From Nanobdellota archaeon (GTDB taxonomy: Archaea > Nanobdellota > Nanobdellia > Parvarchaeales > Parvarchaeaceae), in contig JAKAAG010000008.1 of assembly GCA_021797085.1 (NCBI GenBank), positions 1 to 39,176 on the forward strand: 39,176 bases of DNA. The letters run 5' to 3'. The first letter of the stretch is position 1. Every line of letters starts with the position of its first letter. Positions 22,935-31,350 of the stretch are shown piece after piece. The notes under the pieces were generated by a model. The model saw only the letters and a list, made by a program, of their open reading frames with translations, was not told where the DNA came from and made no database searches. The position numbers were made by a program, and so were the translations under genes.

Positions 22935-24665
22935 TCAATTCACCGAAAAAGGCGGCTTCCAGTTCAGAAGTCCTGCCCTTCTCTTAGACTCGTCATATAT
23001 GTATGCTGCATCTTTATCGGCAATAAACAAACCCATCTCAAGCGCCCTCCTGATGTCTGATGGTGTAAAGCGCTTTACGTTGACAAGCATTTCATATATC
23101 TCGGCCTGCTCTCCGGAAAGGCTTGCTTTGTGCCTTTCAGTGGATGAAATAGAAGAGAATGATTTTGAAATACCAGAAAAATCGTCCTTAAACGCCCTAT
23201 AAATGTCCATAAAGGCATAGTCCTTTTGTGGTTTCTTCTCTTTTTTCCTCTTTTCCTCTTCTTCATCCGCTTCTTTGACGTATTTGTCCAAATCTGCTTG
23301 GATAACGCTGAGAGAACGAAAAATGGCCTGATCAACAGCGGCAAACACTGTTTTCTGTATATTTGCAATGTGCGCCTTCTTGTAAAGATAATATTCCTCG
23401 GGTGTAAAGCAATATGGGAACATGTTGAAGTATATTGTTCCTTCGTAAGGGGGCTGAATAGCTTCCTTGCTTGGCTTTTCCTTAAAGTCCATCTTCAACT
23501 TTATTGCTAATATTACCAGTGGCCCGTACTTTCTAATCCTGTCATAAATGAAAGATCTTTTATTCTCTTCGTATCCCCTCGATATGAGATTGCCGGCTAT
23601 GCTTTTAGGCTCGACCTTTATGGGTATTTCCGGGCCTTTGTTTTTAAACAGCCTAACATACTCTGCATCATACTCCTTTGCATATATTGGTTTGCTCCCG
23701 ACAGCTGTAACAGAAAAGCTTTCATTCTCAAATATGTCCGGCTTGCTTGCACCTTCTATGTATCTGTCTGCACTTTTAGCCGTTTTTAGGCCCATCTTTG
23801 CAAGCAGCGAAAGATAAGTTGAGCACCAATCAACATATAGGTTAAACGAACCCATCTGGCTCTTAAGGTACTGCAGAAGCATGCTTTTCCTGTTTTTAAG
23901 GTCATTGCCATTTATTTCCTTCCATTTTTCATATTCAATGTACCTGTTCTTCAGTATGTTTTTATACTGCTCATTCCTGTCAATATTCTGCACATCCTTC
24001 AGACTTTTGACTTGGTAGAAAACCGACATTATGTCAATAAATCCTGGACCCCCTTGGCTTTGCGTCGGAGATCTTGAAAGCGCGGAAAGGCTCGCTCCTC
24101 CCTTTCTTGAATCAACATTGTCCAAAAAAACTCTCTTTAATGCGAGTTCTGCTGCTTCCGCTTTGTCCTTATCCGTGTCTTTTAACTCATCATACAAATA
24201 CAGGTTCCTTTCAAGTTCCTTAAGCTCGTATATTATGGCTATAAGCGATTTCAAAACCGTGTTTATGTTTCCAAGAAGCTGCATTACCCTGTCTTCAAGA
24301 TTCTTCCTTTTCTCAAAAACCATGTTCATCAAACTAGACAAAGAAGATGGGTCCACTGATTCTGCCGTCCTTATCGATCTGTAACCTAATGCCCCGAACA
24401 TCTGCATAACAGAGTAGTACTCCGGCTGAAAATGGTATCTTTTGTATATGTCCTTTGTAAACTTGTAACCTTCGGGATTACCAACGAACCCTGGATTTGG
24501 AATCTCCTCACCAGAGGCATACCTGAAATCAATCTCCCCTCTGTAGTGAGAGTCGCTGCTAGAGGCCCTTGCTTCCAGTTCATTTATCCATTTCTGTACA
24601 TAGTTAACGTCTGTTTTTGAGTCATTAAACTTCTTTGCTATCTCGCTTATCTCCCGTATGTTCAT
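22935..24665 (-). CDS. Large unknown protein heading the tiny-peptide operon
   Basis: A 576-aa protein that I do not recognise. It has no signal peptide or membrane helix and is rich in helices and charge, so it is probably cytosolic. Notable parts are long helices around residues 120-170, a Ser/Gly/Gln-rich linker near 195-205 ('SRSPTQSQGGPG'), an acidic-basic coiled stretch ('ADEEEEKRKKEKK') near residue 470, and a C-terminal region ('KRFTPSDIRRALEMG') that might be a small helical domain. No ATPase, nuclease or zinc motif is visible. It is preceded by a TATA-like 'tttttatatata' about 40 nt upstream and followed by four coupled membrane peptides. Confidence 0.6.
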   Translation of the reverse strand: MNIREISEIAKKFNDSKTDVNYVQKWINELEARASSSDSHYRGEIDFRYASGEEIPNPGFVGNPEGYKFTKDIYKRYHFQPEYYSVMQMFGALGYRSIRTAESVDPSSLSSLMNMVFEKRKNLEDRVMQLLGNINTVLKSLIAIIYELKELERNLYLYDELKDTDKDKAEAAELALKRVFLDNVDSRKGGASLSALSRSPTQSQGGPGFIDIMSVFYQVKSLKDVQNIDRNEQYKNILKNRYIEYEKWKEINGNDLKNRKSMLLQYLKSQMGSFNLYVDWCSTYLSLLAKMGLKTAKSADRYIEGASKPDIFENESFSVTAVGSKPIYAKEYDAEYVRLFKNKGPEIPIKVEPKSIAGNLISRGYEENKRSFIYDRIRKYGPLVILAIKLKMDFKEKPSKEAIQPPYEGTIYFNMFPYCFTPEEYYLYKKAHIANIQKTVFAAVDQAIFRSLSVIQADLDKYVKEADEEEEKRKKEKKPQKDYAFMDIYRAFKDDFSGISKSFSSISSTERHKASLSGEQAEIYEMLVNVKRFTPSDIRRALEMGLFIADKDAAYIYDESKRRAGLLNWKPPFSVN

Positions 24666-24778
24666 AAATCTTATTAGATACTGCTAATTTAAATAATGTT
24701 ATATATAAAAATTGCGCGTTATGAAGAAAACATGCTATTTTATGCCAAAAAACTGATAAACTGGAAAAATTAGCAAAG

Positions 24779-24821
24779 ACTTATAAATAATCAGAGTCAT
24801 AATCACATAAATGGAGGTACT
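24779..24821 (+). promoter_or_regulatory. Promoter and Shine-Dalgarno of the NTase gene
   Basis: The A-box 'acttataaataat' should direct initiation near 24810. Close behind comes a strong Shine-Dalgarno 'ggaggt', three bases before the ATG at 24822. This gene therefore has a short leader, unlike the many leaderless genes here. An upstream ATG at 24811 is in another frame and is rejected. Confidence 0.55.
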
Positions 24822-25907
24822 ATGCATCAAACAGAGAACATAAATCCGATAGAAGCAACTTTAAACAAGCTTTTTTCGACAATAGACGCACTTTCGTCTA
24901 AAATAGACGAACTTAATGAAAGAGTAGATTACATGGGCTCATTTATAGGTCTTGAGATCGGTGAAGGCGAAAACGCAGAGTCGGTTGAGCCTCCGGGACA
25001 GCTTGCAGGTTTATCCTTTGATGTCTTAAATAAGGTCCTTCCCTCTAAAGACGCAAACTCCATAAGGGCATATTTTTTAAGAGTTTTGAGCCTTTTCAGA
25101 AGGTACATAAAATCAATTGTAATATTTGGCAGCTCAAAAACAAAAACAGGTATGACAAGCACTTCTGATATAGATGTTGCATTCATAGTAGATGATACTG
25201 ATATACAAAAATTCACACTTGAACAACTAAGAGACCGGTTATTCGCAAAGATGGCTGAAATAGCAAGGGATTTTTCAGATAAGATACATGCACAAGCATA
25301 CCCTCTTTCTGAATTCTGGGGTTCAATAATAAAACCAAATCCTGTTATACTTACCTTGTTAAGAGACGGCGTAGCGGTCTATGACACTGGTTTCTTTGTT
25401 CCAATACAGATGCTGTACAAAACAGGAAACATAATACCTACAATAGAATCAATAAACGCCAACGTGGAAAATGCGGAGGGGCTAATAATGCTTGCAGAAA
25501 ATGTATTAACTACAAAGCTAAGTTTGGATCTTTACAATTCTGTAGTTGCGGCTGGCCAGGCTTTATTGATGGAATATGGGTATCTGCCACCTGTTCCAAA
25601 ACAGGTTGCTAAGGAATTGGAAGACATAGCAGTAGAGAAGGAAAAAGTGCTTACGCATGAAGATGTAGAAAAGGTCGATGAGGTAGTAAAATGGTTCAAG
25701 AAAATAGACCATGGGGAAGTCAAGGAAATCACTGGTGAGGAATTCGACAAAAAGCTAAAAGATAGCAAATACATTGTAGAGAAAATAACCTCTATAATAG
25801 AAAAGCTCAGGGAAAAGAAAGGGGAGACAAAACCAGTGATAGACAAAGATTTATTAAAGCAAACTGATAAGGAAATAAAGGACAAATATCTACAAAAGGA
25901 GGAGTGA
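24822..25907 (+). CDS. Nucleotidyltransferase with HEPN-like C-terminal domain
   Basis: A 361-aa protein. Residues 10-40 form a short coiled coil. Residues 97-200 are a pol-beta-type minimal nucleotidyltransferase with 'VIFGSSKTKTGMTSTSDIDV' (Gly103-Ser104, metal-binding Asp116 and Asp118). Residues 205-275 look like a four-helix HEPN-type domain, without the R-x4-6-H RNase motif. The Lys/Glu-rich tail may be unstructured. MNT-HEPN pairs are usually two-gene toxin-antitoxin systems; here both are fused and sit one base before rpl35ae, which suggests a housekeeping role in translation or RNA metabolism. Substrate unknown. Confidence 0.65.
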   Translation: MHQTENINPIEATLNKLFSTIDALSSKIDELNERVDYMGSFIGLEIGEGENAESVEPPGQLAGLSFDVLNKVLPSKDANSIRAYFLRVLSLFRRYIKSIVIFGSSKTKTGMTSTSDIDVAFIVDDTDIQKFTLEQLRDRLFAKMAEIARDFSDKIHAQAYPLSEFWGSIIKPNPVILTLLRDGVAVYDTGFFVPIQMLYKTGNIIPTIESINANVENAEGLIMLAENVLTTKLSLDLYNSVVAAGQALLMEYGYLPPVPKQVAKELEDIAVEKEKVLTHEDVEKVDEVVKWFKKIDHGEVKEITGEEFDKKLKDSKYIVEKITSIIEKLREKKGETKPVIDKDLLKQTDKEIKDKYLQKEE

Positions 25908-25908
25908 T

Positions 25909-26160
25909 ATGGCAAAACTTTTATCATACAGAAGGGGAAGAAAGACGCAAAAAGTAAACCAAGCAATAGCAAGCATAGACAAAGTAAACAGCAGAGAAGA
26001 AGCAAAAAAATTCATAGGAAAAAAGGTTGAGATTGCGTTCTCCAAGTCATCAATAAAAGGCGTCATAGTTAAAGCTCATGGTGGAAGAGGAAAAGTTGTA
26101 ATAAGATTCAGGAGAGGCCTTCCGGGCCAAGCAATGAATCAGGAGATAAAGCTTTCTTAG
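25909..26160 (+). CDS. rpl35ae: Large ribosomal subunit protein eL33 (L35Ae)
   Basis: An 83-aa ribosomal protein. The core 'AKKFIGKKVEIAF', 'IKGVIVKAHGGRGKVVIRFR' and 'GLPGQAMNQEIKL' matches the L35Ae family, which in archaea is about 85-90 residues. The ATG is preceded by a near-perfect Shine-Dalgarno 'aaggaggag' that overlaps the end of the nucleotidyltransferase gene, so both are expressed together. Its stop lies one base from the stop of the convergent trm1. Confidence 0.9.
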   Translation: MAKLLSYRRGRKTQKVNQAIASIDKVNSREEAKKFIGKKVEIAFSKSSIKGVIVKAHGGRGKVVIRFRRGLPGQAMNQEIKLS

Positions 26161-26161
26161 T

Positions 26162-27232
26162 TTATTTCAAATCCACAGCATCTAAAAGATCTTGGAAGCT
26201 GCCAGTTATCCTAAAGCCTTTCGGTGATAACACTGTTCTGTCTTTGAACTTTGATATTGGCAATTCAGGTTGTTTCAAAAATGAAGAAATCTGACTTGTA
26301 GTGTAGTAAGAGAAAACATCTAATTCATTTGAAACCGCCGTAAGGTAGTCTGACAATTTTACAAGGGAATCTGCTGACAAGCCAATTTTGTTTTCTTTTA
26401 TCACGGAAAGCATAACATTTACATGTCTTTTACTGTATAAAGGCCCAAGCCACAGCTTCCCTATCTTGTGCATTTTAGAACCGCAGTATCTACATCTAAC
26501 CCCATAATTAATCTGCCTTGCAGGGCACTTGCTGCATTGATATGCATAACCAACACTGGCTTTCATTTTAGAAGTCGTTGACATAAAGTAGACTCTTATG
26601 AAGTTACCTTCAAAATTGAAAAGCAGCGGAAGAAGAGTAATGGAGTGCTTTGCAGCGGTTTCAAAAACCTTCTTTATAAGTATTCGTATTCCAATTTCAT
26701 TGCTGTATGCTGTCTTAAGCGAAACTGAGTTATATTTACGCTGGCATGCCTTTTGTGCACTGCCCATAAGCGCTGCTGTATCAGTTGCGCTCACAGCCAG
26801 TATGCCCCCCTTCTTAAGCAATTCCAAAGCAGAATCAAGATAAAAAACTGGAGAGCCGAATGGATCTATGTCTATGTAATCGTATTTTTTGCTTGTTTTG
26901 AATGATACTGAATCGAAGCTTGTTACAATCTTATCAATTCCAAAAAGTTTCTTCTTGTTTATTTGTAAGTTCCGTTCTATGATTTCCTTGGATTTTATGT
27001 CATTGAAGTTAAATGAAGAAAACTTTCCTGTTTCAATGCATAACCTTAAACCCCTAATGCCACTGCCTGAAAAAAGTTCCAAACCTGCAGAATTTTCATG
27101 CATTAAAGAGGAAACTAGGAGAACATTAAGGTCCCTATCGAACTTCCTTTTAGGGTTAAAAAACACTTCTGCTTTTTTAAGTTGTTTGTCTTCTGCAAAA
27201 AACCCAACTTTGCCCTCTTTAAAAAAATCCAT
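26162..27232 (-). CDS. trm1: tRNA (guanine(26)-N2)-dimethyltransferase Trm1
   Basis: Makes N2,N2-dimethylguanosine at position 26 of tRNA from S-adenosylmethionine. The 356-aa protein shows the SAM-binding strand 'GLELFSGSGIRGLRL' (residues 50-64) and the family's catalytic motif 'YIDIDPFGSP' (119-128). A C-terminal zinc-binding segment reads 'CSKCPARQINYGVRCRYCG'. The N-terminal 'EGKVGFFAEDKQLKKAEVFF' corresponds to the usual 'VFYNP...NRDLSV' entry region. Length is near the archaeal norm of about 370-380. It is convergent with rpl35ae. Confidence 0.92.
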   Translation of the reverse strand: MDFFKEGKVGFFAEDKQLKKAEVFFNPKRKFDRDLNVLLVSSLMHENSAGLELFSGSGIRGLRLCIETGKFSSFNFNDIKSKEIIERNLQINKKKLFGIDKIVTSFDSVSFKTSKKYDYIDIDPFGSPVFYLDSALELLKKGGILAVSATDTAALMGSAQKACQRKYNSVSLKTAYSNEIGIRILIKKVFETAAKHSITLLPLLFNFEGNFIRVYFMSTTSKMKASVGYAYQCSKCPARQINYGVRCRYCGSKMHKIGKLWLGPLYSKRHVNVMLSVIKENKIGLSADSLVKLSDYLTAVSNELDVFSYYTTSQISSFLKQPELPISKFKDRTVLSPKGFRITGSFQDLLDAVDLK

Positions 27233-27282
27233 ACTAATAAAAAGGGGTGCAAATGCTTAATAAGGTTTTTAGTTATAAAGGA

Positions 27283-28206
27283 TTAATCATCTATCTTGAA
27301 CCTTTCCTTAAGGTTTAAGACCCTGTAAAGCTCTTTGTACCTATTTCTTATCGTGACTTCGGTGATACCAGCAGCCTTCGCAGCGTCCCTCTGTGTCTTC
27401 TTTTCCTTGTTTATTAGAGTCGCAACATAAAGCACTGCCGCTGCTATGCCCATTGGACCCTTCCCGCTAGTAAGCCCTTTATCCTCTGCTTCTTTAAGCA
27501 GTTTTACTGCGTCTGAAACAGTTTTATTCGAAACTCCCAATTCAGAAGCGAATTTGTAGATGTAATCACTTGGCGATGTTGGAAGTATTTTAATTCCAAG
27601 TTCTCTGCAAAGCAGTCTATAGGCCTTTCCAACCTCTTTTCTTTCGACTTCAAATGTATCTGAGATTTCATCCAATGTTATAGGTCTATTGTGTTTCCTT
27701 GCAGCAGCGTAAAGTGCTCCTGCAATGACACTTTCCATTGACCTGCCCCTTACCAATCTTCTTGTTATAGCTTCTCTGTACATCTTTGCAGCTTCTTCTT
27801 GGATTATATTTGAAACATGTAAACGATTGCTTGCGTGCCTTAATTCTGTAAGTGCAAACTTTAAATTCCTCTCATATGCAGTTGAGATTCTGGGCTGCCA
27901 CTTTCTTAATTTATAGAAAGTTCTCCTATTTGCATTAGAAAGTTTTATAGACTCACTTGCCTTTCCTATAACAGTGCTTGTACCTTTATCATATTTTGCA
28001 TAACTTAATGGAGAACCCATTCTTCCCTTTCCTTCATCTCTTTCGTCTTCAAAAGAACGCCATTCCCTTCCGTAATCTATCGTATCGCTCTCTATTACAT
28101 ATCCACAGTTCTGACAGACTAACTCACCAGTAGTCTTGTCATATATAACTGCATCACTTCCACAGGAAGGACATTTAATATTATACTTGCTTGTAACCAC
28201 TTTCAT
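27283..28206 (-). CDS. tfb: Transcription initiation factor B (TFB)
   Basis: The archaeal TFIIB homologue that recruits RNA polymerase to TBP-bound promoters. The 307-aa protein has an N-terminal zinc ribbon (C12-x2-C15...C31-x2-C34), a B-finger/linker region ('GREWRSFEDERDEGKGRMG', 'LSYAKYDKGTSTVIG') and two cyclin repeats, the second ending in an HTH with 'RDAAKAAGITEVTIRNRYKE' as BRE-recognition helix. Length is normal. It has its own AT-rich promoter region. The BRE-like purines seen before TATA boxes in this window fit its use. Confidence 0.95.
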   Translation of the reverse strand: MKVVTSKYNIKCPSCGSDAVIYDKTTGELVCQNCGYVIESDTIDYGREWRSFEDERDEGKGRMGSPLSYAKYDKGTSTVIGKASESIKLSNANRRTFYKLRKWQPRISTAYERNLKFALTELRHASNRLHVSNIIQEEAAKMYREAITRRLVRGRSMESVIAGALYAAARKHNRPITLDEISDTFEVERKEVGKAYRLLCRELGIKILPTSPSDYIYKFASELGVSNKTVSDAVKLLKEAEDKGLTSGKGPMGIAAAVLYVATLINKEKKTQRDAAKAAGITEVTIRNRYKELYRVLNLKERFKIDD

Positions 28207-28284
28207 AAGATTTATATAGTAAGATACTAACTAGTATTTAAAGCTTTCGCTTTACAGTAATTTACCAATAAAATTTGTTTAGAA

Positions 28285-28521
28285 TCACTCATGAACAATA
28301 TTCTTCGGAGCCTTTACTTTGAATAGGTATGCTATAATACTTGTAATCCCTGCAATCAGTAAGCCAATACCTACCCCCTTAAAATATAATCTATTCATGA
28401 AATATGAAAATAAGATAAATATCGCGCTTAAAACTAATTCAAAAATGATAAGCACCATATCAAGTCGTTTCAAAAGCCTAATTCTCCATTCTGGCCAGAT
28501 AATGTTTTTCCGGTTTAGCAT
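28285..28521 (-). CDS. Small membrane protein
   Basis: A 78-aa protein with a basic N-terminus ('KNIIWPEWRIRLLKRLD') and two transmembrane helices ('MVLIIFELVLSAIFILFSYF' and 'GVGIGLLIAGITSIIAYLF'). I recognise no family. I prefer this strand over the opposite ORF because of its regular two-helix topology and a TATA-like 'aaataatataaaaat' just before the ATG. It may be longer-lived noise, so confidence is moderate. Confidence 0.5.
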   Translation of the reverse strand: MLNRKNIIWPEWRIRLLKRLDMVLIIFELVLSAIFILFSYFMNRLYFKGVGIGLLIAGITSIIAYLFKVKAPKNIVHE

Positions 28522-28627
28522 ATTTTTATATTATTTACGTACTAACTTTTTGTCTTATTAAGCTTTTTGATGGAGCAATGCACTTATACAAGGATTCTAA
28601 AAAATACAACAGAAAAGACCTTGCGGA

Positions 28628-29323
28628 TCAGGGAACATTTATACACGTAGATGAATAATCGCCCGAATTATTTGGGTAAATCTCCACAATATAACGATTC
28701 GGTGCACTTGACGGCAGAGTAACGGTTCCGGAAGCATAACCTATGTCAGTAGTAGAAGTTGAACCAGTAACACTAGTTATATATTGTTCTCCTGCAGAAA
28801 AAACAGTTAGATTAAAAGATGAGCTTTTTAAGCCACCGGAATAATTATAAAAACGCAACTTATAAAAAAGAGTGTTTGAGGACATGGCATAGGATTGCTG
28901 AATATATGCTACTGAAAAATCAAGACCTATTATAGCACTGCCATTTTCACCCTTTACAAATGCATCAAAAGTTCCTCCGGATAAAGGAAGCATTCCTGAT
29001 ACATTTTCCGCAGGTTTTGACACGCCGAGTTCGGTAGTAGTCTGCAGCTTTATTATGTCACCGCAAAAGAAGGAATATTGTGGCTGAAGCAAAGAAACGG
29101 TAACTGGAAATGTCTGCATGGACCCTGGGCCCTGTGAAGCCACGTAATTAACTTCATTTGCAAGATTGTTTGCAGTGGTTGTTATCTGGCTAGCCGAGGA
29201 ACTCAAAGCAAATGAGCCATAAAAAAGCATAACATATACTACAAACGCGGCGATAATGCTTATACCGATGCCTATTACTATTACGTATTCTGTTGAATAC
29301 TGGCCTTTTCTAAGATTGGACAT
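28628..29323 (-). CDS. Pilin-like secreted protein
   Basis: A 231-aa protein with a class III signal, 'MSNLRKGQYSTEYVIVIGI' (KG site, Gln and Glu in the mature N-terminus), then a long hydrophobic helix. The extracellular region is beta-rich and Ser/Thr-rich with several N-x-S/T sites and two Cys. It is probably a surface filament subunit. It is transcribed divergently from a glycosyltransferase only 37 nt away, which may couple surface protein and glycan synthesis. Confidence 0.7.
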   Translation of the reverse strand: MSNLRKGQYSTEYVIVIGIGISIIAAFVVYVMLFYGSFALSSSASQITTTANNLANEVNYVASQGPGSMQTFPVTVSLLQPQYSFFCGDIIKLQTTTELGVSKPAENVSGMLPLSGGTFDAFVKGENGSAIIGLDFSVAYIQQSYAMSSNTLFYKLRFYNYSGGLKSSSFNLTVFSAGEQYITSVTGSTSTTDIGYASGTVTLPSSAPNRYIVEIYPNNSGDYSSTCINVP

Positions 29324-29361
29324 AAATATTAATATTGGTCATTTAAGTATTAAATATTGAA
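29321..29361. promoter_or_regulatory. Interlocked divergent promoters
   Basis: The ATGs at 29323 (minus) and 29361 (plus) are 37 nt apart. The plus TATA candidate 'cataaatattaatatt' again overlaps the minus start codon, and the minus TATA candidate, complementary to 'gtattaaatattg', lies next to the plus start. The 13-mer 'cataaatattaat' is identical to that at 13844. Spacings are 28 nt (minus) and about 33 nt (plus). Confidence 0.4.
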
Positions 29362-30506
29362 TGGTATCCAACAACAAAATAAAAATAGCAATATTCATCC
29401 CCTGGATAAAAAGCAAAGGGGGAGTTGAAAGAGCTATCCTAAGGATTGCAGGGGACAAAAATTATCAAACGACTATTTTCACTTTTTTTTATGACTCTGA
29501 AAACACTTTTGACGATTTCAAAAAATACAACGTTAAAGTTATCGGAGATTCAAAACCTAATGGATTTATTGGAAGAGGGGTTGGCCTTTTCAAATCAATC
29601 ATTTCAACGAAAATACCAAATCTGGATGGGTATGATATATTTCTCATTTCAACGGCAGGAATTGCAGAACTTATAACTTTCCGGAACAAGCACAAAAACA
29701 CCGTAGCACTTTGCCACACCCCCTTGAGGGTTGCGCATACTATGTATGATTATTACAAGAATGAAAGCATTAAAAACAGGTTGATTCTGCCTTTTGCTGT
29801 GTCCATTTACAAAATGCTTGAAAAATCGGCTTGGAGAAGAATAGACTATGCAATGGTATTCAGCAATGAAGTAAAGGAAAGGCTGATAAATTACGGACTA
29901 ATGGATCAGGAAAAGATATTTAATCTTGGGCCCCAAGCAAACTACCCAAAGATAAACAAAAAGGCAAAAACTGAGAAGATAATCTTCTATCCGAGTAGAT
30001 TCATAAAGTACAAAAGACAAGAACTTGCTATAAAATCATTTAACCTGTCGGAAATGCCTAGTAAAGGCTTTAAGCTTGTTTTAGGAGGGTTTGTTGAAGA
30101 CAGAGTTTATTTCGAAAGCTTAAAGAAATTTGAAGGAAAAAATATAACAATAATTGAAAATCTATCGGAAAAGGAACTCTCTAACCTTTACAAAAAATGC
30201 TACGTCACTTTATTCCTAGCAATAAATGAAGACACGGGTTTTACTCCTCTGGAATCACTTTCATACGGAAAGCCAGTTATATCAGTAAACGAGGGCGGAC
30301 CTAAGGAATTTATAAAAAACGAACAAAACGGTCTGCTTGTAAATGCGGATGAAAGAAGTATAGCCGACGCGCTTAACAGAGTACTGGATAAAAAGCTGTA
30401 CACAAAATTGAGGAAAGGAGCAGAGAACTCCACAAGATACGATGAAAAAAGATTTATGAAAAACTTGGAAGAAGCAGTGTCTTTGATCCTAGAAAAAAGT
30501 TTATAA
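29361..30506 (+). CDS. Glycosyltransferase family 4
   Basis: A 381-aa GT-B fold glycosyltransferase that transfers a sugar from a nucleotide donor with retention. The acceptor-side domain starts 'GGVERAILRIAG'. The donor-side domain has 'IIFYPSRFIKYKRQELAIKS' and the E-x7-E signature in 'NEDTGFTPLESLSYGKPVIS', typical of GT4. There is no membrane helix, so it acts at the cytosolic face, probably on a lipid-linked glycan. The neighbouring NDP-sugar pyrophosphorylase (22-nt gap) likely helps supply its donor. Sugar specificity cannot be told. Confidence 0.88.
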   Translation: MVSNNKIKIAIFIPWIKSKGGVERAILRIAGDKNYQTTIFTFFYDSENTFDDFKKYNVKVIGDSKPNGFIGRGVGLFKSIISTKIPNLDGYDIFLISTAGIAELITFRNKHKNTVALCHTPLRVAHTMYDYYKNESIKNRLILPFAVSIYKMLEKSAWRRIDYAMVFSNEVKERLINYGLMDQEKIFNLGPQANYPKINKKAKTEKIIFYPSRFIKYKRQELAIKSFNLSEMPSKGFKLVLGGFVEDRVYFESLKKFEGKNITIIENLSEKELSNLYKKCYVTLFLAINEDTGFTPLESLSYGKPVISVNEGGPKEFIKNEQNGLLVNADERSIADALNRVLDKKLYTKLRKGAENSTRYDEKRFMKNLEEAVSLILEKSL

Positions 30507-30528
30507 ATAATACAAAGTAATACTTCAT

Positions 30529-31350
30529 ATGAAGAAAAGGATAACAATAACTATAAATGAGAAAACGCTTGAAAAGATAGACAAAACCATAGATGGAATA
30601 AATATACCTAACAGATCCATAGCAATAGAACGGTTAATAAAGGAGCATTTTGAACCAAACAAAAACAAGATAGCTTTGATTCTGGCAGGAGGTTCCGGTA
30701 CCAGATTAAGGCCGCTTACATATGAAATACCAAAACCAATGATGCCTGTTAATGGAAGGCCCATACTTGAACACATAATGGAGCAGCTTAAAAAAGCGGA
30801 GTTTATAGACATAATAATATCTATAGGTTATCTGGGCAGCAAGATCAAAGAGTACTTTGGAGATGGAAGCAAATTCGGCGTAAGGATAAGGTATTCGGAG
30901 GAAACTACTCCAATGGGCACGGGTGGTGCAATAAAAAAGAATCAAAACATTTTCCATGATGATTTCATTGTTCTGAACGGTGATAACCTGTTTGATTTTG
31001 ATTTAAATAAGATATATGAATTCCACAAGAAAGAGAAAGCGATGGCAACTATTGCATTGGTTCCACAGGACGATGTTTCCCAATTTGGAGTAGTTGAAAT
31101 GGAAGGAAACAAAATAGTAAAATTTATAGAAAAGCCAAAAACTGAGCAAGTATCCCACCTTGTAAACGCGGGAATCTATGTCATCAACCCTGCATTTCTA
31201 AGCTTTATACCGCAGGGTGAATCGAATATATCAAAAATATTCGAGCAGGTAGCCGAGAAAAAGATAATTGATGGCTTTATCTATGCAGGAAAATGGTTAC
31301 CATGCGACAGCATGGACCTGTATGACAAAGCAATTAAAAATTGGCCTTAA
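30529..31350 (+). CDS. NDP-sugar pyrophosphorylase with N-terminal RHH domain
   Basis: A 273-aa fusion. Residues 1-45 ('KKRITITINEKTLEKIDKTI' and 'NRSIAIERLIKEHF') form a complete ribbon-helix-helix (CopG-type) domain. From residue 48, a sugar-1-phosphate nucleotidyltransferase follows: 'LILAGGSGTRLRPLTYEIPK', 'GTGGAIKKNQNIF', the metal-binding 'NGDNLFDFD' and 'VNAGIYVINP'. It makes an NDP-hexose from NTP and sugar 1-phosphate. The RHH part could bind DNA or only dimerise. It is co-oriented with the GT4 gene, and its stop overlaps the stop of infB (TTAA). Confidence 0.85.
   Translation: MKKRITITINEKTLEKIDKTIDGINIPNRSIAIERLIKEHFEPNKNKIALILAGGSGTRLRPLTYEIPKPMMPVNGRPILEHIMEQLKKAEFIDIIISIGYLGSKIKEYFGDGSKFGVRIRYSEETTPMGTGGAIKKNQNIFHDDFIVLNGDNLFDFDLNKIYEFHKKEKAMATIALVPQDDVSQFGVVEMEGNKIVKFIEKPKTEQVSHLVNAGIYVINPAFLSFIPQGESNISKIFEQVAEKKIIDGFIYAGKWLPCDSMDLYDKAIKNWP

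Noticed and set aside
24822-25907. Toxin-antitoxin (MNT-HEPN) module
   Set aside because: It is a single chain without the HEPN RxxxxH RNase motif and is coupled to a ribosomal protein gene, so a TA role is not supported.
28561-28650. Short plus-strand ORF starting 'MEQCTYTR'
   Set aside because: It has 26 codons, no promoter, overlaps the end of the pilin-like gene and shows no conserved pattern.
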